64,000 bases of DNA from Paraburkholderia phytofirmans OLGA172 (lineage in GTDB: Bacteria; Pseudomonadota; Gammaproteobacteria; Burkholderiales; Burkholderiaceae). The translations under genes were made by a program, and so were the position numbers. Location: NCBI RefSeq assembly GCF_001634365.1, contig NZ_CP014578.1:1736001-1800000 (forward strand), given 5' to 3'. Below the pieces are notes generated by a model, which did not search any database, was not told the DNA's origin, and saw only the letters and a program-made list of their open reading frames with translations. This document shows, in pieces, positions 9,951 through 18,572 of this stretch; the first letter of the stretch is position 1, and each line of letters starts with the position of its first letter.

Positions 9951-10208
9951 TCATATAGAGAGTATGTCTCTTTCCATCTTCAACTGACGATTCTCACGAC
10001 GCAGCCGCGAAAGCTCCTGCCGCTCGGCGGTGGTCAGCCCGTCATGGCGCATGCCGGCATCGCGGCCGGCCTGTGCCACCCAGTTGTAGGTGGTCTGCGC
10101 GGTTGGCTCGAACTCCTTCTCCAGCTCCTCGGGTGTTCGCCCGGCCTTTACCAGTTCGACCATCTGTGCCCGGAATTCCGCCGGGTACGGGGTACGATGC
10201 TTGCCCAT
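9951..10208 (-). pseudogene. IS3-family OrfA, separated from OrfB
   Basis: This minus-strand 85-aa ORF (start ATG 10208) reads MGKHRTPYPAEFRAQMVELV, then RTPEELEKEFEPTAQTTYNW (HTH_Tnp_1 helix-turn-helix) and RLRRENRQLKMERDIL (leucine zipper). The native C-terminus (continuing as HAAAWFARETG) is displaced to 8466-8535 by the IS1111-group insertion. The last codons here are therefore foreign, and the programmed OrfA-OrfB frameshift can no longer occur. DNA binding may persist, but transposition is not expected. Confidence 0.85.
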
Positions 10209-10255
10209 TTCGGCACCTCCTCTTCAAAAGGATAGGCGTCCGTTTTTGCGGGTCA

Positions 10256-10994
10256 ACTTCAGTTCGAAGCGCTTGATGTGCTGCAGCCCGGGACCGATCT
10301 GCTGCTCGATCGTGGTTATATCGGCAATACGATGGTGGCCGCGCTGGCGCAGCGCGAGATTGACTTCTGTCTGCGTGTCGATACCCGTGGCTGGAAATGC
10401 GTGAGCGCCTTTGCGCGCAGTGGCGAGGCCGAGCGCATTGTGACGCTGCCCGCGCCCAACGAACAGGACGCCCGCGACTATGAACTCGCGCGCAGGCCCA
10501 CCACCGTGCGCCTGATCCGTGACGTCACGCCCAGCGGCCGGGCGCGTGTGCTGATGAGCTCGCTGCTGGACGGCAAGCGCTATCCGGCGGCCGCATTCGG
10601 TGCGCTCTATCATCGCCGCTGGCGCATTGAAGAAGCATTCAAACGCCTGAAGCACCGGCTGCGGCTTGAGGCTGTCACGGGACTGGATTACCTGGCGCTG
10701 CAGCAGGACTTCGGCGCAAAGACTGTCGCAGACAATCTGTGCACCTTGCTCGGCGAGATGGACGTGCCAACCGGAGAGGACCTCACCAGTCGTCCAAACA
10801 GGCTCTACGCCCTGGGTGCACTCAAACCCATCCTCGGCGGGTGCCTTCTGCGCATTGGGCGCTGCCTGGACCGGCTCGCTGATGTCATCGCCATCATTCA
10901 CCAGACCCGATGTCGCATCCAGCCCTCGCGCGCCTACTCACGACCACCCAGAAAAGCCACGCCCCATCATCATCTTGCCTACAAGATCGCTTGA
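10256..10994 (+). pseudogene. IS4-type transposase, 3' half (split gene)
   Basis: The frame reads QFEALDVLQPG, LLLDRGYIG (second catalytic Asp) and, further on, YHRRWRIEEAFKRLKHRLRL (the Y-(2)-R-(3)-E-(6)-K signature of IS4-type transposases with the catalytic Glu), ending at TGA 10992-10994. It complements the 5' half at 7209-7474. The intervening 2.78 kb is the IS3/IS1111 nest. An internal GTG at 10278 could be used, but the resulting fragment lacks the first Asp. Confidence 0.85.
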
Positions 10995-11010
10995 TGCAAT
11001 GGGGCTTAAG

Positions 11011-11136
11011 GCAGTATGACTTTCCGTGAGGCAGTGGCTGGCCCGCCGTGAGAAACCCAACGCGGGTTAGCATTTCTGCCAGAGCCGCACGGTGTGGACA
11101 GCGCCACACCCGGCGATTTCCGGCACGGAGGCCAGC
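11011..11136 (+). ncRNA. Candidate bridge RNA region of the IS110-group element
   Basis: This non-coding left end is conserved in blocks with the orphan 6212-6332 segment: GCGGGTTAGCATT, CTGCCAGAGCCGCA and TTTCCGGCACGGAG are shared, while the intervening loop differs (GGTGTGGACAGCGCCACACC, a potential hairpin with GGTGTGG/CCACACC arms, against a different hairpin, GAACCGTCATTCAACGGTTC-like, in the relic). In IS110-group elements the bridge RNA is transcribed from this end. Expression is inferred. Confidence 0.5.
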
Positions 11137-12267
11137 ATGGAACACGATAGCACGGTGTACGTTGGACTGGATGTTCACAAGGAGTCGATCACGCTCGCCT
11201 ACGCGATCGGCATGGGCGAGGTGGAACTACTGGGCAAGACCGGTACGACGAAGGCCGATATCGATCACCTGTGCAAACGCGTGCAGTCAAAGGGGCGACA
11301 TGTGCGCGTTGTCTACGAGGCCGGTCCATGCGGTTACGGCCTTTACCGACAGCTTGTCCAGAAGGGGTTCGACTGCATGGTGTGCGCACCGTCGCTGATT
11401 CCGAAGAAGCCTGGAGAGCGGGTGAAGACGGACCGGCGTGACGCGATCAAACTGGTGCGCGCGCTACGCGCGGGTGACCTGTCGGCCGTGTACGTGCCGG
11501 GTGTCGAAGACGAGGCGTTCAGGGATCTGGCCCGTGCGTGGGCCGCGGCCAAAGACGATCTGAAGCAGGCGCGCCAGCGGCTGAAGTCGTTCCTGCTCCT
11601 GCACGGCGTGCGCTATACCGGCAGCGCTAATTGGGGTCCCGCACACCGACACTGGCTGAGCCAGTACTCGTTTGGAAACGGGTGGCAGCAACTGGCGTTT
11701 GAGGAGCATCGACGCACCATCGAGGACCGGCTCGCGCAATGTGATCGTCTTGAAGCGGCGTTGCGCGAAGCCGTGGTCAACTGGCGGTTCTATCCGGCTG
11801 TACTGGCGCTGCAGACGATGCGCGGCGTGCAGTTCACCACCGCGGTGGGCATACTCGCCGAGCTGGGAGACCTGAGCCGCTTCGAGCATCCACGCCAGTT
11901 GATGGCCTGGCTGGGCGTGACACCGTCAGAACACTCCTCGGGTGACCGGCGTCGTCAGGGCAGCATTACCAAAACGGGCAATAGCTACGCCCGAAAGCTG
12001 CTGGTCGAGGCTGCCTGGAGCTACCGGTACCCGGCACGCGTGAGCCCGCAGATCCAGCGCCGGCACGAACGCATCCCCAAACCCATCATTGATCGCGCCT
12101 GGGATGCCCAGGTTCGACTGTGCCGGCGATTTCGCAAACTGGCAGCACGCGGCAAGAGCGTGAACATCGCGGTGGTCGCGGTTGCCCGGGAACTGGCCGG
12201 TTTCATATGGGACATCAACCGGCTGGCCATGTCGCTCGCCATACCGCGGACTCCACAGGCAGCGTAA
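11137..12267 (+). CDS. IS110-family transposase
   Basis: This is a 376-aa protein from ATG 11137, with GGAG eight bases upstream; an earlier GTG at 11092 falls in the conserved non-coding end and is not favoured. The N-terminal DEDD domain shows VYVGLDVHKESI, YEAGPCGYGLYR and KTDRRDAIKLVRALRAGDL. The C-terminal Tnp_20 domain shows MRGVQFTTAVGILAELGDL, LMAWLGVTPSEHSSGDRRR with the Ser region, and TKTGNSYARKLLVEAAW. It is full length and not disrupted. It belongs to a different subgroup from the 339-aa transposases, and its non-coding region is upstream rather than downstream. Confidence 0.92.
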   Translation: MEHDSTVYVGLDVHKESITLAYAIGMGEVELLGKTGTTKADIDHLCKRVQSKGRHVRVVYEAGPCGYGLYRQLVQKGFDCMVCAPSLIPKKPGERVKTDRRDAIKLVRALRAGDLSAVYVPGVEDEAFRDLARAWAAAKDDLKQARQRLKSFLLLHGVRYTGSANWGPAHRHWLSQYSFGNGWQQLAFEEHRRTIEDRLAQCDRLEAALREAVVNWRFYPAVLALQTMRGVQFTTAVGILAELGDLSRFEHPRQLMAWLGVTPSEHSSGDRRRQGSITKTGNSYARKLLVEAAWSYRYPARVSPQIQRRHERIPKPIIDRAWDAQVRLCRRFRKLAARGKSVNIAVVAVARELAGFIWDINRLAMSLAIPRTPQAA

Positions 12268-12388
12268 GCGCACGAACATTGAACGTCTAACGAACATCTG
12301 GATGAGTTTCCTGAAGGCGGCGTAGCCCGGTACCCGAGCAACCCGCGGCTCAACTTCGCAACGGGCCCCACCCGATTTGCGGCTTAAG

Positions 12389-12695
12389 AAAGCGGCAGGC
12401 TCATGAGACGGACCTCTGTAATGCGGTAACCAACCCGCGGATATCAGTGTGATCCACCGTCGAGACTTACTGCTACGTCGCCCTCAGGAAATTCACGCAT
12501 CCTATGGATGCAAAATGAAAACCGATCCCGATTGACACGGAAAGTCATATCAGTTGAGAGCATTGCGGAGCGCCGCAGGACCTCCTGAGCCGCATGATCA
12601 ATTATTCGCCATAAAAATTAGATTTCCTGGTTTACGATTAGTAACCGTAATAGAAAAATGAAGTATTACCTAACCTCCTACTACGGATTTCCGCC
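12389..12695. other. Porin upstream region, no gene seen
   Basis: This 307-bp spacer separates the IS110-group element from the porin. The last 100 bp are clearly AT-rich compared with the surroundings (from about 12598), as expected for a porin promoter and regulatory region. A TTGACA hexamer occurs at about 12533 but has no convincing -10 at the right distance. The leader has CCTCCTAC rather than a strong Shine-Dalgarno directly before ATG 12696. Confidence 0.4.
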
Positions 12696-13829
12696 ATGAA
12701 ACGCGTTTCCTTAATTGCTGCCTCTCTGGCCGCCGCTTTCTCCAGCATGTCTGCTCAAGCTCAAAATTCTGTCACCTTATACGGAATCATCGACACGGGT
12801 ATGACCTACCTTCATAACTCAGGGGGCGATAGCACGCAGATCAAGATGTCCAACGGAAACGAATCAGGTACGCGTTGGGGAATGAATGGAACAGAAAACC
12901 TGGGAGGCGGGCTTAAGACAATCTTTACCCTGGAGGCCGGCTTTAGTCCGACAACAGGACAGATACAACAAGGCGGACGATTTTTCGGCCGGCAAGTTTT
13001 TGTGGGGTTGACAGCGGACCGGTGGGGCACTTTGACCGTTGGTCGCCAATACGATGCGACGACGGACCTGGTGCTGCCCGTACAGGGTGACAACTTTCTT
13101 GACGGGGTCTTCACGTCTCCCGGAGACGTCGACAATGCCGATGCGAGTGCACGATTCAATAACTCGATTAAATATGCCAGTCCTGTCTGGGCGGGCCTGC
13201 AGGCTGAGGCAATGTATGCAGTCGGGGGCGTCGCCGGGGCGAGCGGGTCGGGGCAGTCGTACATTGGCGCGCTGGCGTACACGGTCCACCATTTGAGCCT
13301 CGCGCTCGGTTACACGCATATAGATAACGGTAACGCGATACTTTCGACCCGCGGTACAACAACCTCAGACACGTTGTTTAATAGTGCGGTCAACAGCGCC
13401 TATGCGTCAGCTAGCGCGATAGACATTGCTCGCGCCGGCGCGGCATACGCCGCAGGCCCGGTCACATTCGGCGGCTATTACAGTTTCTCGAAGTATCAGT
13501 CAGATTCCCGTTCCACCTTCGTTACCCCCGAGAAATATAACAACGGATCTATTTACGCTAATTGGCAGATTTCGGCCATTCTAAATGCCGAAGTAGGCTA
13601 TACGTATATGAAGTCTAGTGGAGATTCTTCTGCAAAATATAATCAATTCGCAGTAGCTGCCGATTATTTTATCAGTAGGCGCACTGATTTCTACGCATGG
13701 GCTGCCTACACCCACGCGACCGGTCAAAACGGAATGGGCAGCGCGCAAGCGGTGATTGGATCGACCGACATTAATGCGGGGGCGAGTTCGCAAGCGAACC
13801 TGACCGTTGGCATTCGACATCGTTTCTGA
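12696..13829 (+). CDS. Gram-negative trimeric porin (OmpC/Porin_4 type)
   Basis: This 377-aa outer-membrane protein begins with a typical signal peptide (MKRVSLIAASLAAAFSSMSA, cleavage after AQA) and then QNSVTLYGIIDTGMTYLHNS, the first beta strand of Burkholderiales porins. It contains SGTRWGMNGTENLGGGLKT and GRQVFVGLTADRWGTLTVGR, the usual early-barrel motifs, and ends in NLTVGIRHRF with the terminal Phe needed for BAM-dependent assembly. It should form a passive diffusion channel for small hydrophilic solutes. Length and ends fit the family. It stands alone, between an IS element and a convergent small gene. Its lower-GC codon choice compared with neighbours may mark a separate origin. Confidence 0.95.
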   Translation: MKRVSLIAASLAAAFSSMSAQAQNSVTLYGIIDTGMTYLHNSGGDSTQIKMSNGNESGTRWGMNGTENLGGGLKTIFTLEAGFSPTTGQIQQGGRFFGRQVFVGLTADRWGTLTVGRQYDATTDLVLPVQGDNFLDGVFTSPGDVDNADASARFNNSIKYASPVWAGLQAEAMYAVGGVAGASGSGQSYIGALAYTVHHLSLALGYTHIDNGNAILSTRGTTTSDTLFNSAVNSAYASASAIDIARAGAAYAAGPVTFGGYYSFSKYQSDSRSTFVTPEKYNNGSIYANWQISAILNAEVGYTYMKSSGDSSAKYNQFAVAADYFISRRTDFYAWAAYTHATGQNGMGSAQAVIGSTDINAGASSQANLTVGIRHRF

Positions 13830-13913
13830 CGGTGGTCTGACGTTCTGTCGCCGTGGAAGGTTTGTCGCCGAACGGTATCCGTCAGCGGAACCCGTCTACA
13901 TAGTTCCCCGTGG

Positions 13914-14345
13914 CTAGATGTCGACGATTTTTTGCAGTAAGGCGTAGGAAACACGCCAGTGACCATCGGTGTCATTGACGGCAATCGAGGCGGTCTTCAC
14001 ATTCATCCGAACGATGATGCCGACGCGCTCGCTCAGGTGCTTGTCGGTGAAGCCGACTGTGTCGCCGATGAAGAACTCTTCGCGCTGCGTTCTCGGCGGC
14101 GGTGTTGGTTCGACGTGCGGCTGAGCACTCGAAGTTTCCGGGATGATCGCCGCATAGAGCACGCCCCAACGGCGTCGAGTTGCGCTGTCCTGAATCACCG
14201 CCTGTGTCTGCCGAAGTTCAACGATCGTGCCTTGTGCCGGCGGCCCGAGCGGGTTTTCGCCAATGTAGTTGACGGCCATCCCCAGATGCACGTTGACGTA
14301 TTTCGATAATACGTCTCGGGTCATCAAGCATCTTGCCGATAGCAA
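13914..14345 (-). CDS. Hypothetical protein with two similar SH3-like halves
   Basis: This 143-aa minus-strand ORF was not recognised as a named family. The two halves look like a duplicated small beta domain: GTIVELRQTQAVIQDSATRR followed by WGVLYAAI in the first, and GIIVRMNVKTASIAVNDTDG followed by WRVSYALL in the second, joined by a Pro-rich linker (EPTPPPRTQ). This pattern resembles KOW/SH3-type nucleic-acid or protein-binding repeats. The first Met (14345) has no clear ribosome site; an internal Met (14324) is an alternative. It converges with the porin gene. Confidence 0.6.
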   Translation of the reverse strand: MLSARCLMTRDVLSKYVNVHLGMAVNYIGENPLGPPAQGTIVELRQTQAVIQDSATRRRWGVLYAAIIPETSSAQPHVEPTPPPRTQREEFFIGDTVGFTDKHLSERVGIIVRMNVKTASIAVNDTDGHWRVSYALLQKIVDI

Positions 14346-14594
14346 GATAGAGACGATACAACTCGGCGCTAGGCAACGGTATAGAGCCCTACGCGTGGCT
14401 CGAACGAACGCTCGAGCAATTGCCGTCGTATCCCGTCAATCGCGTGCACGAGCTCTTGCCGCTCGCCCGTTAGAACACCTCTACACCACGGACATTCTCG
14501 ATTCCCTTCGGCAGGCGCGAGCCATCGCTGCGATGAATGGTGTAGGCGCTGCGTGAGCCGTAGTCCGAGCAGGATGCGCAACGTCGTGATGGAA

Positions 14595-15405
14595 TCAGGA
14601 ACGTGGCGTTGTGCGCGCTGGGCTGCCGCGTGCGATGTAATCCCCGGGAAGCGCAGGCAGCGCGCGTTCAATGAAGTTTTTTTTATCGCCGCTGCCTGAT
14701 CCCATCCTGAGTCTCTGGGCCATCAGAAACCCATATGCGGCAATACTCAGTGTGGCGTGGTGGTGAAAGCCACGCCAGCCGCGACCTTCGTAGTGACCCA
14801 GTCCGAACTCCTGCTTCAGATCCTGATAGTCGCGCTCGATACGCCAGCGCATCTTGGTTACCAATACAAGCTGTTCAAGTGTCGCCTCCCCGGGAGCGGT
14901 ACTGAGAAAGTACTTGAGCGGCTCTTTATCTCCCTCGGGCCATTCGATGATTAGCCACTCTTCAGCGCGCTGGGTACTGCGCCAATAATCCTGATGTGCG
15001 GGACGAACCCACACGGCGGCAAAGCGCGAGGAGAGTGCCGCGTTGCTGCCTTCTCGCCAGGTTACGGTCTGCCAGGCGTTCGCGGGCAATTGCATGGCCA
15101 GCGCCTTGACCGCTTGCGGTTCGTGGCCAGGCGCGCGACGCAGCAGTGTAGGTGGGTTGCCACGCCCATTCCACGGCTTGGGCGGTAGCGGCGCCGTACC
15201 CGGTGCCCATACTGAGGTGCCCGGACGGATCCCCACGGCGTATAACAAACCCAGCTCGCTTATCCCTTCCCGAAAGGCCGTTTCATCACCATATCCCGCA
15301 TCGGCCAGCACGATACCCGGCACAATCCCGGATGCAATCGCTTCGCGCAGTTGGCCCAACGCAATCTGTGATTTGGCTGCGAAGGCCGGCGCGGCGGTCA
15401 GCGTG
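14595..15405 (-). pseudogene. IS701-type transposase, 5'-truncated
   Basis: The minus-strand frame reads PGIVLADAGYGDETAFREGI (catalytic Asp region) and later LVTKMRWRIERDYQDLKQEF (the Y/R/E/K-type catalytic Glu region), GLGHYEGRGWRGFHHH and LSIAAYGFLMAQR, characteristic of IS701-like DDE transposases. The N-terminal half is missing upstream of about 15405. Near the end the native C-terminus (HVPDSITTLRILLGLRL) continues in another frame at about 14535-14640, showing a frameshift. It is non-functional. Confidence 0.8.
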
Positions 15406-15411
15406 TCCTAA

Positions 15412-16300
15412 CTCCTATGTCAAATGGTTGAGATAGGCTTCAAATTCATCGATCTCTTCTATCATTGCGATCACCCGTAGTCTCTATTAATTCATACTAC
15501 CAGGTATCGTCTTTTATTGACACAGTGAGACGAGGGTTGCCTTCGCATGCTATTGCGGTTTTACCTAATAGTTGCGGATAGAGTCATGCCGGTGATGTCA
15601 CGATGCTATCGCAGGGGAATTTCGGCGTTAGTATCTAAGCGTTCGATTCGCTTCTCAGAGTTGGTGGAAGGTTGGTGGACCGACTGCGCTCAGCGTAGGT
15701 CGCCTGTATGTCGCTATGTTTTGCTTCTTACATTGGAGAGCGGACGCTCTCAATCTGCACGGCTGGTAATCGACAATCGTTTTGAGGAGCGTGAGGTTTG
15801 AGGTTTGCATCCGATCATGGGCGGGATCGTCTCTGCGCGTCAAATTGGGAATTTCAACACGCCGAGCGTCGCGGCCGGAGTAATACGTGTGCGGCTCTTC
15901 TCACCGGTCTCTCGGCGCGACACACATATATAGCATTCTGACCGGCACTGTTGGTAGATGAATTGCCCGGCACTCGGAACCAACCGATTGAGGATATCTT
16001 GAACCTCGCAGCCTATTTCCCCGTCTCTCCTCATTGTGGGCATCAGAGTTCAAAATCGGGACGATCAACGTCCCGTCACATTCTCAACGCTGACGTTACA
16101 CAGGTAGCAAAAATCGGCACCCTGGAAACGAGTTGTGCAGACGTTCCCTGGCTGGCCAAATCCTCAGTTATCGAGGAGTGAAGATAGTAGCGGGGTGTCG
16201 ACCATGCGCGGCCGGCGGCACGGTTGCGGCATGGAAGTCCCGACCAACGAGGATCTCGCGATGGCGCAGCACACGCTCGAACAGCTTGAGGTGTAAAGAC
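15412..16300. other. Gene-poor stretch
   Basis: About 890 bp lies between the IS701-type remnant and the RRM-like gene. Several ORFs of 60-85 codons occur on both strands (for example 15547-15801 plus and 15840-16043 minus), but none shows a recognisable motif, signal peptide or convincing ribosome site. A 21-codon ORF (16231-16296, MEVPTNEDLAMAQHTLEQLE) ends just before the next gene and may be the relic of an upstream cistron or a leader peptide. Base composition is more AT-rich than in the flanking genes. Confidence 0.4.
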
Positions 16301-16555
16301 ATGAAACTGTGGATCAGCAATCTGCCGCCGAACAAGAGCGACGAAGACGTCCGTGCGTTTGTGCGGAAATCTACGCAGGTCGAAATCGACGCAATAACCC
16401 GCATTGACGGCGATGGGTCACGCCCACGCGTACTGATTGAAATCGGCGGAGCCACTCAGTTGATGCTACAAGCCATGCAACGGCGCTTGCACGAGATGTA
16501 TTGGGATCAGCATGAGATCAGCGTGCACATCATGTCCTTCTCGGACCAGGGCTAG
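16301..16555 (+). CDS. Small RRM-like putative RNA-binding protein
   Basis: This 84-aa protein starts at ATG 16301 (MKLWISNLPPNKSDEDVRAF). LWISNLP matches the RNP2 strand of RNA-recognition motifs, and the length fits one minimal RRM. The expected RNP1 aromatic motif is weak (PRVLIEIGG in its place), so nucleic-acid binding is uncertain. An upstream 21-codon ORF ends four bases before the start. It could equally be a small ferredoxin-fold protein of other function. Confidence 0.6.
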   Translation: MKLWISNLPPNKSDEDVRAFVRKSTQVEIDAITRIDGDGSRPRVLIEIGGATQLMLQAMQRRLHEMYWDQHEISVHIMSFSDQG

Positions 16556-16655
16556 GCCCTGAACGAAACACAGCCTTTGTGCAACGTTGCTGCGAAGTCC
16601 GGCTTGCCGTCCCTTGACGGGGCGAATTGGACGGTATTCTTAAAGGGAAAAGACG

Positions 16656-16817
16656 ATGCTAATCTTGAAGATCGCGCTGGCGGCGACGCTGACCGTGGTC
16701 GGTCCGCCTTTGCTCGCAACCGCGTGCTTGTGGGGCATTGAGGCGACTCGGCGCGTGGCGAAGACCGTTATGCAAATCGTTCGACAAACGTCGCGTTCCG
16801 CAAAGCGCCTGCCTTAG
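16656..16817 (+). CDS. Small single-pass membrane peptide (53 aa)
   Basis: ATG 16656 follows AAAGGGAAAAGACG, an acceptable ribosome site. The peptide begins MLILKIALAATLTVVGPPLL, a strong hydrophobic helix that could be a membrane anchor or signal sequence, followed by a basic tail (TRRVAKTVMQIVRQTSRSAK). No named family was recognised. It is a plausible small membrane protein, but short enough to be a chance ORF. Confidence 0.4.
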   Translation: MLILKIALAATLTVVGPPLLATACLWGIEATRRVAKTVMQIVRQTSRSAKRLP

Positions 16818-17154
16818 CCGGGCCAGCGGAAGCTTTGCCGCATACTCAGCAACGCAACGGTTTGCTCACTGAAGACTGCACAACTCCCATAATGTTCCGT
16901 CAGTCCGGCCCACCGGACTGGAACCCGCTAAGACGGCAATCATGGACAACCGGGACGATATCCGGCTTTCTGTTGAATCGGCGAACCTGGGCTGGCGTTC
17001 GACAGAAGCTTATCCCGATCAAATGCGCATACTTAGAGTAATTTATTAACAGCTTCGGAGCGTTTCTCATGCCAAACTGACGTCGGTCGCATGAAACTCG
17101 TGAGGAAATCACGTTTCCAGTAGCTTCGTGATCGCCGCGTCCGCAACGACCGCC

Positions 17155-17674
17155 CGGCGTTTCGACTAAGGCGGCGAGGAGTTCTACGACCAGATTTCGG
17201 CGCTTATCAAATCTGCCCGCGGCTTCGACCCAGATGCGGCCCTGTACTGGATGGCTCGGATGATTGACGGAGTCGTCGACGTTCGCATAGTGTTGGCAAG
17301 CGAGGAGGTAGGTAACGCGGACCCAAGAGCGCTGCTGGTCGCGGAGAACGCGGCTGAGGCCTATGAGCGGTTTGGCTCACCCGTAGGCGGATTTGCACTG
17401 GTGCAAGCCCTTGTGTACCTCGCGGTCGCGCCGAAGTCGAATGTCGTCAACATGGCACGGCATCAGGTGTTGTCATTCGTGCGCACCGACCGTGCACGCC
17501 CGATCGCCGCTGCACCTGCGCAATGCGCCACCGCAGCTCATGAAGGAGCTCGGCTGCAAGAAGGACTGCCGCTACGCGCATGACGAACCGGACGCGTACG
17601 CGGCATGACAGAACTACTTTCCGGAAGATATTCCTGAGCAGCGGTGGTGTCAGCCAGTGCCGCAGGGTTTCTAG
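17155..17674 (+). pseudogene. rarA (mgsA)-like replication-associated recombination protein, 3' relic
   Basis: Translation in pieces gives FD-stop-GGEEFYDQISALIKSARG, DPDAALYWMARMIDGVVDVR, then ADPRALLVAENAAEAYERFG and, in another frame, [30 protein letters not shown] and NYFPED...QPVPQGF. These are the C-terminal motifs of RarA/MgsA, the AAA+ ATPase acting at stalled replication forks. The ATPase domain is absent, and there are stops, a deletion (around 17290) and a frameshift (around 17510). A functional rarA presumably lies elsewhere in the genome. Confidence 0.8.
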
Positions 17675-17753
17675 CTGTACGCGTTGAAGCTGCGCAAATC
17701 TAAACATTGCGTTTAAGAACGAGTTCTACACCCGGTATTCTTGGAGATACCGT

Positions 17754-18392
17754 ATGCGACTCTTATCAATTGGCGAAGCGGCAGACCGGCTTGGCGTGGC
17801 AGTGGGCACTTTGCGGCGCTGGCGCCGGCCGCGACGACTCGCGCCTGCTGGCCGGACTGTTGACGGACATCGACGTTACCTGCATCACACACTACGTTAG
17901 GGTCTGGGTGCCACGCCCAGACCCGTTTGCAAGACCGCCTGCTGCGCCCCCGTCTCTTCGCATGACCAGGCCGAACAACTGAAGACGCTGGCCGCGCGAC
18001 TGGAAAAGCATTGCGTCGATGCCGGCTTCACGGGCGTCGAAGTCGTGCCCGACCTAGGCAGCGGCCTGAACTATCGCAAGAAGGGACTACTGCGACTATT
18101 GCAGGACATCCGTCGTGGGCGCATCGCGCGGCTGGTGCTGGTGACGGAGGATCGGCTGCTGCGCTTTGGCAGTGAGCTGCTGTTTCGCATCTGCGAATTC
18201 TTTGACGTTCAGGTCGTTGTCCTCGATGCAGCGCCGGCCGTTTCCCGTGAGCAGCAACTGGCCGAAGACCTGGTCGAAATACTGACGGTCCTCTCGTCGC
18301 GTCTGTATGGCTCACGCAGCCGCAAGAATCTGCGGGCGCTGACGCATAGCCGAACGCCTTCGCGAGCGGCGCCTGAGCTGGCAAACCGATGA
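17754..18392 (+). pseudogene. IS607-type serine recombinase (TnpA) relic
   Basis: From ATG 17754 the frame reads MRLLSIGEAADRLGVAVGTL, a MerR-like helix-turn-helix, then GRTVDGHRRY. After an in-frame TAG (17898-17900) come VSSHDQAEQLKTLAARLEKH, DLGSGLNYRKKGLLRLLQDI, RLVLVTEDRLLRFGSELLFR and LYGSRSRKN, the standard core and C-terminal motifs of IS607 TnpA. The catalytic Ser occurs in the APVSSHDQ segment. The stop codon and altered C-terminus indicate a dead gene. No tnpB partner was recognised downstream. Confidence 0.82.
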
Positions 18393-18572
18393 CGTTGCCT
18401 TCCAGCCATTGCCGGAACCGCGCAAGTATCGGCATTCGCCACGTCGTCCGTGTTTTGCAGCGGAGCGTCAGGAATACTGCTCGGCGTTTCCGGCTAATGC
18501 CGGCCAAAATGACGCGAGTGGTCCAGCTATAATTCTCCCCGTTCTCAAAGCGCTCCTTGCAACTTCGAACCC

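Larger units (their letters stand above)
8537..9954 (+). mobile_element. Intact IS1111-group (IS110 family) element, copy B
   Basis: The ends are bounded by a perfect 13-bp inverted repeat: ATGAACGCGTCCC (8537-8549) and GGGACGCGTTCAT (9942-9954). The element carries one intact transposase (8660-9679) and about 260 bp of conserved non-coding DNA downstream. It sits inside the OrfA/OrfB junction of an IS3 element, between codons reading DILS and HAAAWF. Subterminal inverted repeats and a long non-coding right end are features of the IS1111 group. Confidence 0.85.
7475..10255 (-). mobile_element. IS3-family element inserted in an IS4-type transposase and itself interrupted
   Basis: The ends form an imperfect inverted repeat: TGACCCG then ACGGAC-like spacing at 7475 on the plus strand, and the complement CGGGTCA ending at 10255 (the matching outer repeat may be GTTGACCCG/CGGGTCAAC). 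OrfA (9951-10208) and OrfB (7509-8529) lie on the minus strand in the usual order. The intact IS1111-group element at 8537-9954 splits them at the OrfA/OrfB junction. Flanking IS4 codons (MLFE on the left, QFEALD on the right) overlap by a few codons rather than giving a clean target duplication. Confidence 0.75.
11011..12388 (+). mobile_element. Intact IS110-group element
   Basis: The transposase gene (11137-12267) is preceded by about 126 bp of non-coding left end that recurs as an orphan at 6212-6332, marking the left boundary near 11011 (CAGTATGAC at 11012). The 8-bp sequence GGCTTAAG occurs just outside the left end (11003-11010) and again at 12381-12388. This may be the recombination core repeated at both ends and would put the right end near 12388. 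The right boundary is less certain than the left. Confidence 0.65.

Noticed and set aside
15547..15801. 84-aa plus-strand ORF in the gene-poor stretch
   Set aside because: No motif, ribosome site or homologous pattern; length is compatible with chance.
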